From NCBI RefSeq assembly GCF_050587365.1, contig NZ_JBOBFV010000002.1, positions 682,001 through 746,000 on the forward strand: a DNA stretch of 64,000 nucleotides, read 5' to 3'. Source of the stretch: Plantibacter auratus. Its GTDB lineage: Bacteria; Actinomycetota; Actinomycetes; Actinomycetales; Microbacteriaceae. Under the pieces are notes generated by a model. That model saw only the letters and a program-made list of their open reading frames with translations, was not told the DNA's origin and ran no database searches. The first letter of the stretch is position 1; every line of letters starts with the position of its first letter. The position numbers were made by a program, and so were the translations under genes. Positions 25,100-33,248 of this stretch are shown here, in pieces.

Positions 25100-26428
25100 T
25101 CAGTCGACTCTGGTCTGTGGGGTGACCCGTCGGGCCCAGAGCAGCACGGGGATCAGCAGGAGGGCGAGCACGCCGCCCGCGATCGACAGTGCACCGTAAC
25201 CGACACCCGCCATCACGACGCCGGACATGACACCGGCTCCGGCACCGGCGAGCGCGATGAGGACGTCGAGCGTGCCCTGGGTGCGGGCGCGGTTGGCGGG
25301 CACGGTGTGGTCGACGACGAGCGCGGTGCCCGCGATGAGCCCGAAGTTCCAGCCGAGTCCGAGGAGCGCGAGCGCCAGGATGAGCAGGCCGAGCGAGTCC
25401 GCCGGCGCGAGGGCTCCCGTGACACCGGCGAGCAGGAGGGTCACGCCGGCGGCGATCGCCATCGGCGTGCGGCCGATGCGGTCGACCAGGACGCCGGTCA
25501 CGAGCGAGGGGAGGTACATCGCGGCGATGTGGATCCCGATCACGAGCCCGACCTCGCCGAGGCCGTGGTGGTGGGCCCGCATGTGCACGGGGGTCATCGT
25601 CATGATGGCGACCATCGCGATCTGCGTGACCACCATGACCGCGGCGCCGACGTAGGCGCCGACGCCGGGACCCGGGCGTGCGGCGGTCGTCGGCGACACC
25701 TGCTTCGACCCCACCTGCTCCGCGGCGGTCCGCTCCACCTCCAGCTGCGCGAGCTCGGCGTCAAGACGGCGGGCGAGGAGGAACGGGTCGGGTCGGAGCA
25801 GCACGAGGAACGCCGTCCCGGCCGCGAGGTAGGCGATCGCGGCGAGGAGGAACGGCCCGGCGAGCGACGGCAGCCCGAGGCCGGTCGCGAACGATCCCAG
25901 CGGCTCGACGAGGTTGGGTCCGGCGACGGCGCCGAGTGTCGTCGACACCATCGCGACGCTGATCGCCGAACCACGTCGGGCCGGGGTCGCGAGGTCGGTG
26001 CCTGCGTAGCGGGCCTGCAGGTTCGTGGCGGTCCCGGCACCGTAGACGAACAGCGACACGAACAGTAGCGGCACCAGCGCCGTGGTGGCAGCCACGACCA
26101 CGCCGATCGCGCCGACCCCGCCCGCGACGAACCCGATGCCGAGCCCGATCCGCCGGCCGAGGCGTTGCGTGACGCGGCCGACGAGGAACGCCGTGAGCGC
26201 GGACCCCAGGGTGAGGAGGGCGGCCGCGACGCCCGCGAGGCTCGTGCTCCCGAGGACGTCCTGCACGAGCAGCGCACCGACCGTCACGCCGGCGGCGAGG
26301 CCGGCTCCGCCGAGCACCTGGCTGATGACGACGACGGTGAGCGTCCGCCGCTGCACCCGCGCGCGTTCGGCGGTGATGCCCGCGATGGTAGCGGTGCTGC
26401 TCGTATCGGGCTCAGCGCTGTCGGTCAT
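25100..26428 (-). CDS. MFS transporter
   Basis: A 442-residue major facilitator protein with about twelve membrane segments and a central cytoplasmic loop (about 205-245) rich in Ala and Glu. The MFS motif between helices 2 and 3 reads GRVTQRLGRRIGLG, and the repeat between helices 8 and 9 reads DRIGRTPMAIAAG. The HMRAHHHGLGEVG loop is typical of actinobacterial YtbD/Bcr-like efflux proteins. Drug or metabolite efflux is likely, substrate unknown. It is convergent with the lipid kinase gene, with 11 bases between them. Confidence 0.88.
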   Translation of the reverse strand: MTDSAEPDTSSTATIAGITAERARVQRRTLTVVVISQVLGGAGLAAGVTVGALLVQDVLGSTSLAGVAAALLTLGSALTAFLVGRVTQRLGRRIGLGIGFVAGGVGAIGVVVAATTALVPLLFVSLFVYGAGTATNLQARYAGTDLATPARRGSAISVAMVSTTLGAVAGPNLVEPLGSFATGLGLPSLAGPFLLAAIAYLAAGTAFLVLLRPDPFLLARRLDAELAQLEVERTAAEQVGSKQVSPTTAARPGPGVGAYVGAAVMVVTQIAMVAIMTMTPVHMRAHHHGLGEVGLVIGIHIAAMYLPSLVTGVLVDRIGRTPMAIAAGVTLLLAGVTGALAPADSLGLLILALALLGLGWNFGLIAGTALVVDHTVPANRARTQGTLDVLIALAGAGAGVMSGVVMAGVGYGALSIAGGVLALLLIPVLLWARRVTPQTRVD

Positions 26429-26438
26429 GCTCCGGCCG

Positions 26439-26717
26439 TCAGCGGCGCGTGGAGATGCGGCCGTAGGCGTCGACCGTGACGATGAGCGACTCGATCTTCC
26501 GGTTCACGACGCGGATGATCACGACGATGAGCCAGAGCCCGCCGGTGATGAGCGTGAGGACGAGGTTCCAGAACCACCCGATGCGCTTCTGTCGCTGCAG
26601 CACGGCCTGCTGGCCCTGCACCGACGACACCGTCCATCCGCGCGCGGCGTAGCGGGCGACTTCGGCGTTCAGGACGGCGGTGAGCTGCTCCATCGGGAGC
26701 GGAGTGGAAGAGGACAT
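26439..26717 (-). CDS. Small membrane protein, 92 residues
   Basis: A short protein with an amphipathic N-terminus (MEQLTAVLNAEVARYAARGW) and one strong hydrophobic segment (FWNLVLTLITGGLWLIVVII), followed by a beta-rich basic tail. The pattern resembles actinobacterial membrane-anchored YqgE/DUF2510-neighbour proteins only loosely, so no family is claimed. It lies 10 bases upstream of the MFS gene on the same strand and may be cotranscribed. Confidence 0.6.
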   Translation of the reverse strand: MSSSTPLPMEQLTAVLNAEVARYAARGWTVSSVQGQQAVLQRQKRIGWFWNLVLTLITGGLWLIVVIIRVVNRKIESLIVTVDAYGRISTRR

Positions 26718-26749
26718 GCCTCGAATCTACCCGTCGCGGGCAACAGGCC

Positions 26750-26866
26750 CCTGAGCCCTGGGCTTCCCGGTCCCTGAGCCCTGGGCTTCCCGGTCCCTGA
26801 GCCCAACCACCACCGGTCCCTGAGCCCCCAACAGCGTCGGTCCCTGAGCCTGTCGAAGGGCGCTCT
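26750..26866. repeat. Array of half REP-like units
   Basis: Five CCTGAGCC motifs occur here, mostly in the form GGTCCCTGAGCCC, with an exact 22-base tandem duplication near 26752-26797. The array ends in one full reverse copy (GGTCCCTGAGCCTGTCGAAG, about 26846-26865). It fills the short gap before the GNAT gene and probably contains that gene's promoter, which I cannot recognise. Confidence 0.75.
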
Positions 26867-26877
26867 ACGATCGATGC

Positions 26878-27393
26878 ATGCGCATCCGTCTCGCCGAACC
26901 CGCCGACCTGCCTGGCGTCCTCGCCATCCACACCGACGCCGTCGCGAACGGTGTCGCGATCTGGACCGAGGTCACACCCGACCTCGCCGAGCGCGAGGCG
27001 TGGCTCGCCCGCCACCAGGAGCCGGGCCGGGTCGCGCTCGTCGCCATCGCCGACGGCCCCGACGACGCGCTCCCCGAGGGTGACGTCCTCGCCTACGGCA
27101 GTTACGGTCCGTACGCCGCGAAGGACGGGTACCGCCACACCGTCGAGAACTCCGTGTACGTGCACCCGGACGCACAGGGGCGCGGCCTCGGTAAGGCGCT
27201 CATGGTCGAGCTGCTGGAACGCGCCACGGCCGACGGCCACCACGTCATGCTCGCCCTCATCGAGGCCGAGAACACCGCATCGATCGCCCTGCACACGAAG
27301 CTCGGGTTCGAGCAGGTCGGCCTGCTGCCGGAGGTCGGGACGAAGTTCGGCCGCTGGCTCGACCTCGCCATCCTGCGCCGCACGCTCGCCTGA
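26878..27393 (+). CDS. GNAT family N-acetyltransferase, phosphinothricin-acetyltransferase-like
   Basis: A 171-residue acetyltransferase. Its start (IRLAEPADLPGVLAIHTDAV) and ENSVYVHPDAQGRGLGKALM (acetyl-CoA loop, about 90-109) match the PAT/Bar/MddA group. ALIEAENTASIALHTKLGFE is the conserved C-terminal motif. The group acetylates phosphinothricin, methionine sulfone or related amino acids. The natural substrate is likely an amino acid analogue, not proven. No ribosome binding site is visible before the ATG. Confidence 0.87.
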   Translation: MRIRLAEPADLPGVLAIHTDAVANGVAIWTEVTPDLAEREAWLARHQEPGRVALVAIADGPDDALPEGDVLAYGSYGPYAAKDGYRHTVENSVYVHPDAQGRGLGKALMVELLERATADGHHVMLALIEAENTASIALHTKLGFEQVGLLPEVGTKFGRWLDLAILRRTLA

Positions 27394-27400
27394 GCAGGAT

Positions 27401-29344
27401 CTACGAACCCGAACGGGCGATCACGACCCGGGCGACCGCACCCGCAGCGAGTTCCACGGTGTGCGGCTCGGACGCGCCGGTCAGGACGACCTGGACCGGT
27501 GTCTCGCCGAGGTTGCCGAGGATCACGACGGTCTCGCCGGCGGCATCGACGGCGGCGATCGCGGTCACACCGGTCAACGAGACGGGTGGCCCGGCGACGG
27601 GCGACCCGGCACCGAGCGACATCCCGCCGATCTCGACCGCGACGCGTTGCCGTCCGCTGAGCTCGGCGATCCACTCGAGCGCACGGCCGGCAGCCGTGAG
27701 CGTCCCGTCGGCCGCGACGAGCCCACGCGGTCCGGTCGCCTCGAAGTACGACAGCGATTCGACACCGGAGACGGCCAGCGCCGCGACACTGCCGACGACC
27801 CAGGCGCCGAGTGCCTCGGCCGACTGCCGGTCGTCCGTCGCGCCGGGTACGTGCTCCGCGCCGAAGCCCGCGCGGAGTTCCGGGTCACGGGAGTCACCGG
27901 CGCTCGCCCGCGTGGTGGCGACCGCGTTGTAGCGGGCGCCGAGCGTGACCGGCCCGACGTGCAACGGGCGGCCGTCGGCGATCCTGACAGCGTCCGCCAC
28001 GACGACCGCCTGCATGCCGAGCGACTCGACGAGCTGGTGCCCGCCGCGGTCGTGCATGAACGGCGTGATGCTGAACGCCACTGGGCCCGTCCAGCGCTCG
28101 AGGCGCGCGTGGTTGCGGTTGAGCTCCGTGAAGTGCGCGCGCGTGCCGCCGACGAGCTCGGGGTGCGGCGGGCCCTCGGCCCACAGGGTTCGCAGGACGT
28201 CGCCGAGCGCGGTCAGCAGCGTGACCTCCGAGAGGTGGGTGCGGCGATGGAACGCCCCGACGCGCACGACGGGCACGGTCGCGTCGCGGAGTCGCCGCAG
28301 CACCGGCTCGGCCTCCTCGCCCGTCCCGAGCACGAGTCGGAGGTCGAGGGGTCTGGTGCCGGCCTGGCGCACGGCTCGGTCGAGGATGGCCGGCCAGTCC
28401 TGGTTCGTCGGATCGATCTCCACGAGGATCCCGGTGATCGTTTCGGGGACCACCGCACCAGCGCGACCGCCATCGGGGTCGCTGGAGACCGAGGTCGAGA
28501 TCGCCGGGACGACGCTGTCGAGTGGCGCGCCGATCCGCCCGTCGACAGGCTCAGGTACCGGGTCCTCTCGTTGCGCCGTGAACTCCGTCTCGGGCACGAC
28601 GGTCACGGCGAGCGGCGTCGCCAGCGGGGCGTCGGCGGGCTCGGCAGCGTCGACCCGCGCACAGCTGACCTCGACGGACTGCTCGACGACGTCACCGACC
28701 GCCAGCGCGACGGGGAACGGCAACGAGAGCGGCGTCGAGTAGGTCTTGAACGAGGCGTCGGTCCAGTTGCGCTGGTCCTCCATCTCGAAGACGTCACCGC
28801 TGAAGCGGGCCGTGGTCGCGATGCGGTCGCCGGTCCAGGCGAGGGACTCGATGCGGATCGCCGGCTGATGCGGAGCGACGTGATCCGGGAGGCGCGTGGT
28901 CGTCGTGGAGCCCTCCGGGTGGCCGACGACGAGCTCGGTGCCGGCCAGGGTCGGCGACTGCAGCACGATGAGGCCGATGCGCGCCCGGCGGAACGCGGCG
29001 GTCACCTCGGCCCGGACGGCGACCCGCAGTGTCGACGCGCCGAGGTCGACCGACAGGGACCAGGCGACGACCTCGCCGCCGTCACCGGCGCGGCCGCGCA
29101 AGTGCAGGCCGCTCGTCGTGTGGTCGACCGCGTCGACGATGACGGGCAGCGTCTTCCAGTCCTGGTCGCGGACGACGAAGCGGATGCTGCGCAGCACGAG
29201 CTCGCCGTCGAAGGCGATGTCGTCCAGCTCCGACCCGCGGAGCGAGGCCGACCAGGGCCCCCGGCCGACAGCGAGGGCGTCGCGCTCGCGGTCGAGCAGG
29301 AGGTCGGATGCGACGCGGAAGGTGGTTCCCGAACGCGAGGTCAT
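27401..29344 (-). CDS. apnL: D-apionate lactonase-like protein
   Basis: A 647-residue three-part protein: an N-terminal beta-sandwich region (about 1-255), a middle TIM-barrel-like region (about 285-550) and a C-terminal beta domain (about 560-647). The motif GGTRAHFTELNRNH and the following VAFSITPFMHDRGGHQLVES strongly recall the ApnL family, which opens D-apionolactone to D-apionate. The call is also supported by ApnO- and OiaC-like genes in the same cluster. It follows the SDR gene by ten bases in the same operon. Residues around 261-267 (VPEPVDG) are encoded by a copy of the dispersed REP-like repeat, inserted in frame in a linker. The family call rests on remembered motifs. Confidence 0.6.
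   Translation of the reverse strand: MTSRSGTTFRVASDLLLDRERDALAVGRGPWSASLRGSELDDIAFDGELVLRSIRFVVRDQDWKTLPVIVDAVDHTTSGLHLRGRAGDGGEVVAWSLSVDLGASTLRVAVRAEVTAAFRRARIGLIVLQSPTLAGTELVVGHPEGSTTTTRLPDHVAPHQPAIRIESLAWTGDRIATTARFSGDVFEMEDQRNWTDASFKTYSTPLSLPFPVALAVGDVVEQSVEVSCARVDAAEPADAPLATPLAVTVVPETEFTAQREDPVPEPVDGRIGAPLDSVVPAISTSVSSDPDGGRAGAVVPETITGILVEIDPTNQDWPAILDRAVRQAGTRPLDLRLVLGTGEEAEPVLRRLRDATVPVVRVGAFHRRTHLSEVTLLTALGDVLRTLWAEGPPHPELVGGTRAHFTELNRNHARLERWTGPVAFSITPFMHDRGGHQLVESLGMQAVVVADAVRIADGRPLHVGPVTLGARYNAVATTRASAGDSRDPELRAGFGAEHVPGATDDRQSAEALGAWVVGSVAALAVSGVESLSYFEATGPRGLVAADGTLTAAGRALEWIAELSGRQRVAVEIGGMSLGAGSPVAGPPVSLTGVTAIAAVDAAGETVVILGNLGETPVQVVLTGASEPHTVELAAGAVARVVIARSGS
28540..28562. 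repeat. REP-like repeat inside a coding sequence
   Basis: CGTCGACAGGCTCAGGTACC (28540-28559, then GGG) matches the dispersed repeat at all but a few positions. It is read in frame by the minus-strand lactonase-like gene, giving the residues VPEPVDG. It falls in the linker between the N-terminal beta domain and the barrel. Confidence 0.7.
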
Positions 29345-29354
29345 GATCGTCGGC

Positions 29355-30107
29355 TCAGAGGCTCGTCATGCCGCCGTCGACCCGGAAGGTCGCTCCGGTG
29401 GCGAAGCTCGACTCGTCGCTGGCGAGGTACACCATGATGCCCTCGACGTCCGAGGCCTGGCCGGGACGACCGAGCGGGATGCGCCCGACGATCGCGGCGC
29501 GGGACTCGGGGTCGCCGGAGATCGCGGTGACGAGCGGGGTCTCCGTGTAGCCGGGGACGACGGTGTTCACGCGGATGCCTTGATCGGCGTAGGCCGCGGC
29601 GACGGTCCGGCCGAGGCCGTGGATCCCGGCCTTCGTCGAGCTGTACGCCGTGAAGTCGGCGCCCTCGCCGTTGAGGCCGGTCGGGCTGCCCGTGAGGATG
29701 ATCGAGCCGCCGCGTCCGAGCATGGCACGGACGGCGTGCTTCGTCGTGAGGAAGGTTCCGGTGAGGTTGATGTCGACCGTGCGCTGCCAGACCTCGAGGT
29801 CGAGGTCGGCGATCTTCGCGTCCTGGCCGAAGAGCTGCACGCCGGCGTTCGCGACGACGACGTCCGGGGTCTTGCCTGCTGCGTCCATGACCGCGAAGGC
29901 GGCCTCGACGCTCGCTTCGTCGGCGATGTCGAGTCGCACGGCGATGGCGGTCGGGAAGGCTGCCGCCGCATCGCGGGCGGCCTGGATGTCGCGGTCGGAG
30001 AAGACGACGGCGGCATCCTCCCGCGCGAACCGTTCGGCGACCGAACGTCCGATCCCCGATCCGGCACCCGTCACGAGCGCGGTCTTTCCTGCAAGTCGTC
30101 CAGTCAT
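29355..30107 (-). CDS. Short-chain dehydrogenase/reductase
   Basis: A 250-residue classical SDR. The cofactor motif is TGAGSGIGRSVAERFA near residue 12, followed by VVVANAGVQLFG (NAG motif). The catalytic Ser lies in IILTGSPTGLNG and the YxxxK pair in YSSTKAGIHGLGRTV. The Asp-containing FSDRD after strand two suggests NAD preference. In its position beside apionate genes it could oxidise D-apiose to apionolactone, in place of the Gfo/Idh/MocA-type ApdH of described pathways; this is inference. The start at 30107 is the Met before the conserved domain. Confidence 0.85.
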   Translation of the reverse strand: MTGRLAGKTALVTGAGSGIGRSVAERFAREDAAVVFSDRDIQAARDAAAAFPTAIAVRLDIADEASVEAAFAVMDAAGKTPDVVVANAGVQLFGQDAKIADLDLEVWQRTVDINLTGTFLTTKHAVRAMLGRGGSIILTGSPTGLNGEGADFTAYSSTKAGIHGLGRTVAAAYADQGIRVNTVVPGYTETPLVTAISGDPESRAAIVGRIPLGRPGQASDVEGIMVYLASDESSFATGATFRVDGGMTSL

Positions 30108-30206
30108 CGTCGCCTGTCTCTCGTGCGGTGTTGCGGGGGTGGTTTCGCGGGTGTCGCAGTGGCTGTCGCGGGGTGGTGCATCGGGTCGTCTGCAGCCTAT
30201 CCGGCA

Positions 30207-30219
30207 CAACCGGTTGACC
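30207..30219. promoter_or_regulatory. Candidate operator CAACCGGTTGACC upstream of the SDR-lactonase operon
   Basis: CAACCGGTTGACC contains the 10-base palindrome CAACCGGTTG. The identical 13-mer occurs at 36481-36493, upstream of the transporter-led operon. Both sites lie in non-coding gaps upstream of minus-strand transcription units of the same predicted pathway. A common repressor is the simplest explanation, possibly the GntR protein at 40325. Confidence 0.65.
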
Positions 30220-30329
30220 GCATGCGACGTTCGCAACTCAGGACGACCGCGGCGCGCCGGCCCGGATCGGGGGTGGAGCGGGCCGACGCGCCGGGCACGT
30301 CCTGAATTGCGAACAGTCGGGGAAGCGGG

Positions 30330-31202
30330 TTACCGCGCGATCTTGTCGAGGTGGAGCATGGCGGCGAGGTTCTTGTCGAGCTCGTCGTCCTGGAAGACCT
30401 TCTTCCAGTCGTCCTTGATGATCGCGCTGCGGCCGTAGTCCATCGCGATGAGGCACGCGTCGGAGAACGGGTTGTCGCCCTTGAGCGAGTTCGCGAGGGC
30501 GACCTGCGTGTGGCCGAGGAGGATCGCACGAGCGGCCGGCTCCGGCACACCCATGGTGTTGACGGCCTCGTCGAGCGACTCCTTGAGGAGCGCACCGATC
30601 ATGCAGGCGATCGTCTCCACGAGGGTCGGCTCGAGCTGCGCGAGCTGCTTGACCGTGACCCAGTGGACCTCACCGACGGGGGCGAAGATCGCCCGGACGA
30701 CGGCCTCGACCTGCGCCTGCTTCTCGGCGTCGTCGGACTCGATCGCCGCGATGGCGTCCTGGAGGGCGGCGATGCCACCGAAGGTGTCCGCGTACTCCTC
30801 GGGCGTGTGGCGCTCGACGAAGACCGACGGGTGGCAGGGGTGCGTGACGGCCTGGATGACGTCGTCGCGACGCGTCAGCAGACCCGCGTACGCTGCGGCC
30901 GGGTCGAGCGTGAGGAGCACGGCGCCCGACTTCATGAGCGGGACGACGCCGGCGGACACGGCCTTGAGGGCGAGGTCCGGGACGGCGAGGATGACGACGT
31001 CGGCGTCGGTGACGGCCGCATCGGTCTCGGTGAGCTCGCGACCGGCCTCGGTCACGCGCTCCTGGCCGGCGGGCGAGACCTCGCTGTAGAAGACGGTGTG
31101 GCTGGTCTTCACGAGGTTGTTGGAGACGCGCATGCCCATCTTGCCGCCCGCGCCGATGACGGCGATGGTGAGCTGGTCCGCGACGGTGGTGGTGTCGGTC
31201 AT
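30330..31202 (-). CDS. apnO: D-apionate oxidoisomerase-like protein (phosphogluconate dehydrogenase C-terminal domain)
   Basis: A 290-residue NAD(P)-dependent protein. The Rossmann motif TIAVIGAGGKMGMRVSNNLV is at about 12-31. The C-terminal helical domain is of the phosphogluconate-dehydrogenase C-terminal type (HCHPSVFVERHTPEEYADTF, VKQLAQLEPTLVETIACMIG, LGHTQVALANSLKGDNPFSD). This arrangement is that of ApnO, which oxidises and isomerises D-apionate to 3-oxo-isoapionate. The start at 31202 has a GGAAG site and overlaps the upstream decarboxylase gene by four bases. Other members of the domain family have unknown substrates, so the call depends partly on context. Confidence 0.7.
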   Translation of the reverse strand: MTDTTTVADQLTIAVIGAGGKMGMRVSNNLVKTSHTVFYSEVSPAGQERVTEAGRELTETDAAVTDADVVILAVPDLALKAVSAGVVPLMKSGAVLLTLDPAAAYAGLLTRRDDVIQAVTHPCHPSVFVERHTPEEYADTFGGIAALQDAIAAIESDDAEKQAQVEAVVRAIFAPVGEVHWVTVKQLAQLEPTLVETIACMIGALLKESLDEAVNTMGVPEPAARAILLGHTQVALANSLKGDNPFSDACLIAMDYGRSAIIKDDWKKVFQDDELDKNLAAMLHLDKIAR

Positions 31203-31996
31203 GATCTTCCTTCTCTCAGGTACTGCAGGTTGTGTGCGGTCCACGTGCGCTCGAGCTCGATCGTCTCCGTGATGGAGTCGCCGAGCGGGAGCCAGTGTTC
31301 GATGATCTGGTTGACGCCGCGCTCGTCCGGTCGGACGACGGCGGTGAGGGCGGGGTAGTCGAGCAGGCCGGTGCCGAGCGGGGCGCCCTCGAGGGTGAAG
31401 CCGACCCAGCCGCCCCGGCGGGTGAACGCGAAGTCCTTGACGTGGATGTTGCGGACGTACGGAGCGGTGCGCTCGATGACGTCACTCGGGTGCTCGAGCC
31501 GGGCCACGGTGTTGGCGGGGTCGAGGCAGATGCCGAGCTTCGGGTGGTCGACGGCGCTCACGAGGTCGACGAGCTCCTGCGACGACAGCTGCTCGTAGGT
31601 CTCGAGCGCGATCGTCACGCCGGCCGCTTCGAACGCCGGGAGCACCGCGCGGAGTCGATCGACGGCGTCCGCGTGGGACGGCCGGTCGTCGCCCGACGTG
31701 ACCATGCTGCGCAGGAGCTTCGCGCCCAGCACGGTGGCGATGTGGAGGAAGCGTTCGAGGTGCGCGACCGCGATCCCCTTCGTCCCGAGTTCGAGCGTGA
31801 CCCCACGCTCGCGCGCGACCTCGGCGATCTGGCGCAGCTCATCGTCGGACATCGCCTCGATGCGGGCGTCGTCGCAGATCTGGAAGAGCTCGACGCCGGC
31901 GTCGGCCGTGCGCTCGATCATGCCGATGACGCTCAAGCGCTCGAGTGCGAGCTCGGAGCCCTCCCAGAAGAAGGTGTAGGTGCCGAAGCCGATCAT
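31199..31996 (-). CDS. oiaC: Sugar phosphate isomerase/epimerase-fold protein, probable 3-oxo-isoapionate decarboxylase
   Basis: A 265-residue xylose-isomerase-like TIM barrel (AP endonuclease 2 family). Candidate metal ligands are Glu132 in LETYEQ, Asp159 in CLDPANT and His185 in IHVKDF. The family includes OiaC, which decarboxylates 3-oxo-isoapionate to L-erythrulose, and the EryC-type erythrulose-phosphate epimerases. With an ApnO-like gene next to it and an erythrulose kinase set upstream, the OiaC role completes the pathway and is preferred. The sequence alone does not exclude an epimerase. Both ends overlap their neighbours by four bases. Confidence 0.65.
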   Translation of the reverse strand: MIGFGTYTFFWEGSELALERLSVIGMIERTADAGVELFQICDDARIEAMSDDELRQIAEVARERGVTLELGTKGIAVAHLERFLHIATVLGAKLLRSMVTSGDDRPSHADAVDRLRAVLPAFEAAGVTIALETYEQLSSQELVDLVSAVDHPKLGICLDPANTVARLEHPSDVIERTAPYVRNIHVKDFAFTRRGGWVGFTLEGAPLGTGLLDYPALTAVVRPDERGVNQIIEHWLPLGDSITETIELERTWTAHNLQYLREGRS

Positions 31997-32778
31997 GCGC
32001 GGGCCGCCTCGTCGAGCACGGCCTCGAGCGCCGCGACGTCGTGGGCGAAGCGTCCGAGGAACACGCCGTCGACGTCGTCACCGAGGGCGGTCAGCAGACC
32101 GGGACCCGCACTGCCGCCGTAGATGACGGAACTACCGACCCGGTCGGGACGCTCGGCGATCGATTGTTTCAGGATCGCGCCGACGGCTCGCACGTACTCG
32201 GCAGACGCGGGTTCAGCCGCACCGATCGCCCACACGGGCTCGTAAGCGACGATCACCGGCCCCGCCACAGCATCGGCGAGCGCGGAGTCCAGCTGGCGCA
32301 CGCACTCCGTCGCAGCCGCCTCGGGCGTCGTGCGCTCGACCTCGCCGATGCAGAGGACCGGCGAGAGGCCGTTGCGGAGGGCCGCGGCGGTCTTCTCGGC
32401 GACGACCTCGTCGGTCTCGCCGAAGAGGGAGCGGCGCTCGGCGTGGCCGACCTCGACCACGGCGACGCCGACCTCGGCGAGCTCGGGGCCGCCGACCTCA
32501 CCGGTGAACGCGCCACGGTCCGCGCTCGCGAGGTCCTGTGCACCGACCAGCACGCCCGTCCCGGCGAGGGCCGCCACCGACGGCGCGACCGCGAGGTAGC
32601 CGGGGATGACGAACAATCGCACGCGACCATCGACCACGGCTTCGTGCCGACGGGCCAAGGCGCCCACCTGCTCGATCCACTCGAGGGTCTGCGCGTGGCC
32701 GAAGTACATCTTCAGGCTCACGCCGACCACGCGGGGCGCGGTCGACGTGGGCACGGCCGACGGGGACGGGGTGGTCAT
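31993..32778 (-). CDS. lerI: Triose-phosphate isomerase homologue, probable L-erythrulose 1-phosphate isomerase
   Basis: A 261-residue TIM-family protein. The catalytic Lys sits in VSLKMYFGHAQT, where the usual Asn of NxK is replaced by Ser. The electrophilic His is in VGHAERRSLFGET and the base Glu is in AYEPVWAIG. The variant N-terminus and the longer first loop are those of tetrulose-phosphate isomerases such as LerI/EryH rather than glycolytic TpiA. The expected reaction is L-erythrulose 1-phosphate to D-erythrulose 4-phosphate. It is coupled to the RpiB-like gene by a one-base overlap. Confidence 0.75.
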   Translation of the reverse strand: MTTPSPSAVPTSTAPRVVGVSLKMYFGHAQTLEWIEQVGALARRHEAVVDGRVRLFVIPGYLAVAPSVAALAGTGVLVGAQDLASADRGAFTGEVGGPELAEVGVAVVEVGHAERRSLFGETDEVVAEKTAAALRNGLSPVLCIGEVERTTPEAAATECVRQLDSALADAVAGPVIVAYEPVWAIGAAEPASAEYVRAVGAILKQSIAERPDRVGSSVIYGGSAGPGLLTALGDDVDGVFLGRFAHDVAALEAVLDEAARA

Positions 32779-33248
32779 CAGCAGGAGCCCGTCGCCTCGT
32801 ACTCACCGATGACGGCGACCTTCTCGGCGCTCGCGCTGGTCTCGTCGAAGCGGTAGGTGAGCCACTCGCGGACGAGGCGGCGGGCGAGCTCGATGCCGAT
32901 GACGCGCTGGCCCATCGTCAGGACCTGCGCGTTGTTGCTGAGGACACCGCGCTCGACCGAGAAGCTGTCGTGTGCCGTGACGGCGCGGATGCCGGCGACC
33001 TTGTTGGCGGCGATCGCGACGCCCAGGCCGGTGCCGCAGAAGAGGAGCGCGCGGTCGGCCTGGCCGGACGCGACGAGTTCCGCAGCGGCGATCGCGACGC
33101 GCGGGTAAGCGGTGTGACCATCGGCGTCCACGCCCACGTCGACGAGCGAGGCGACGCCGTCGTGCTGCTCGAGGTCGCGCTTGACGATCTCCTTGTAGTC
33201 GAACCCGGCGTCATCCGAGCCGATGACGATGCGCAGCTGATCGGTCAT
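32778..33248 (-). CDS. RpiB/LacA-type isomerase, probable D-erythrulose 4-phosphate isomerase
   Basis: A 156-residue RpiB-family isomerase. The catalytic Cys is in LLFCGTGLGVAIAANKVAG. The second active-site part reads AVTAHDSFSVERGVLSNNAQ, followed by VLTMGQRVIG. Homologues named DerI or EryI convert D-erythrulose 4-phosphate to D-erythrose 4-phosphate. A ribose-5-phosphate isomerase B activity is the alternative. The operon context with a TIM homologue and a DhaK-like kinase favours the four-carbon reaction. Confidence 0.78.
   Translation of the reverse strand: MTDQLRIVIGSDDAGFDYKEIVKRDLEQHDGVASLVDVGVDADGHTAYPRVAIAAAELVASGQADRALLFCGTGLGVAIAANKVAGIRAVTAHDSFSVERGVLSNNAQVLTMGQRVIGIELARRLVREWLTYRFDETSASAEKVAVIGEYEATGSC

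Noticed and set aside
26951..29437. 828-codon plus-strand frame spanning the GNAT and lactonase-like genes
   Set aside because: It runs out of frame through the GNAT gene and antisense through the lactonase-like gene, with low-complexity Arg-rich translation.
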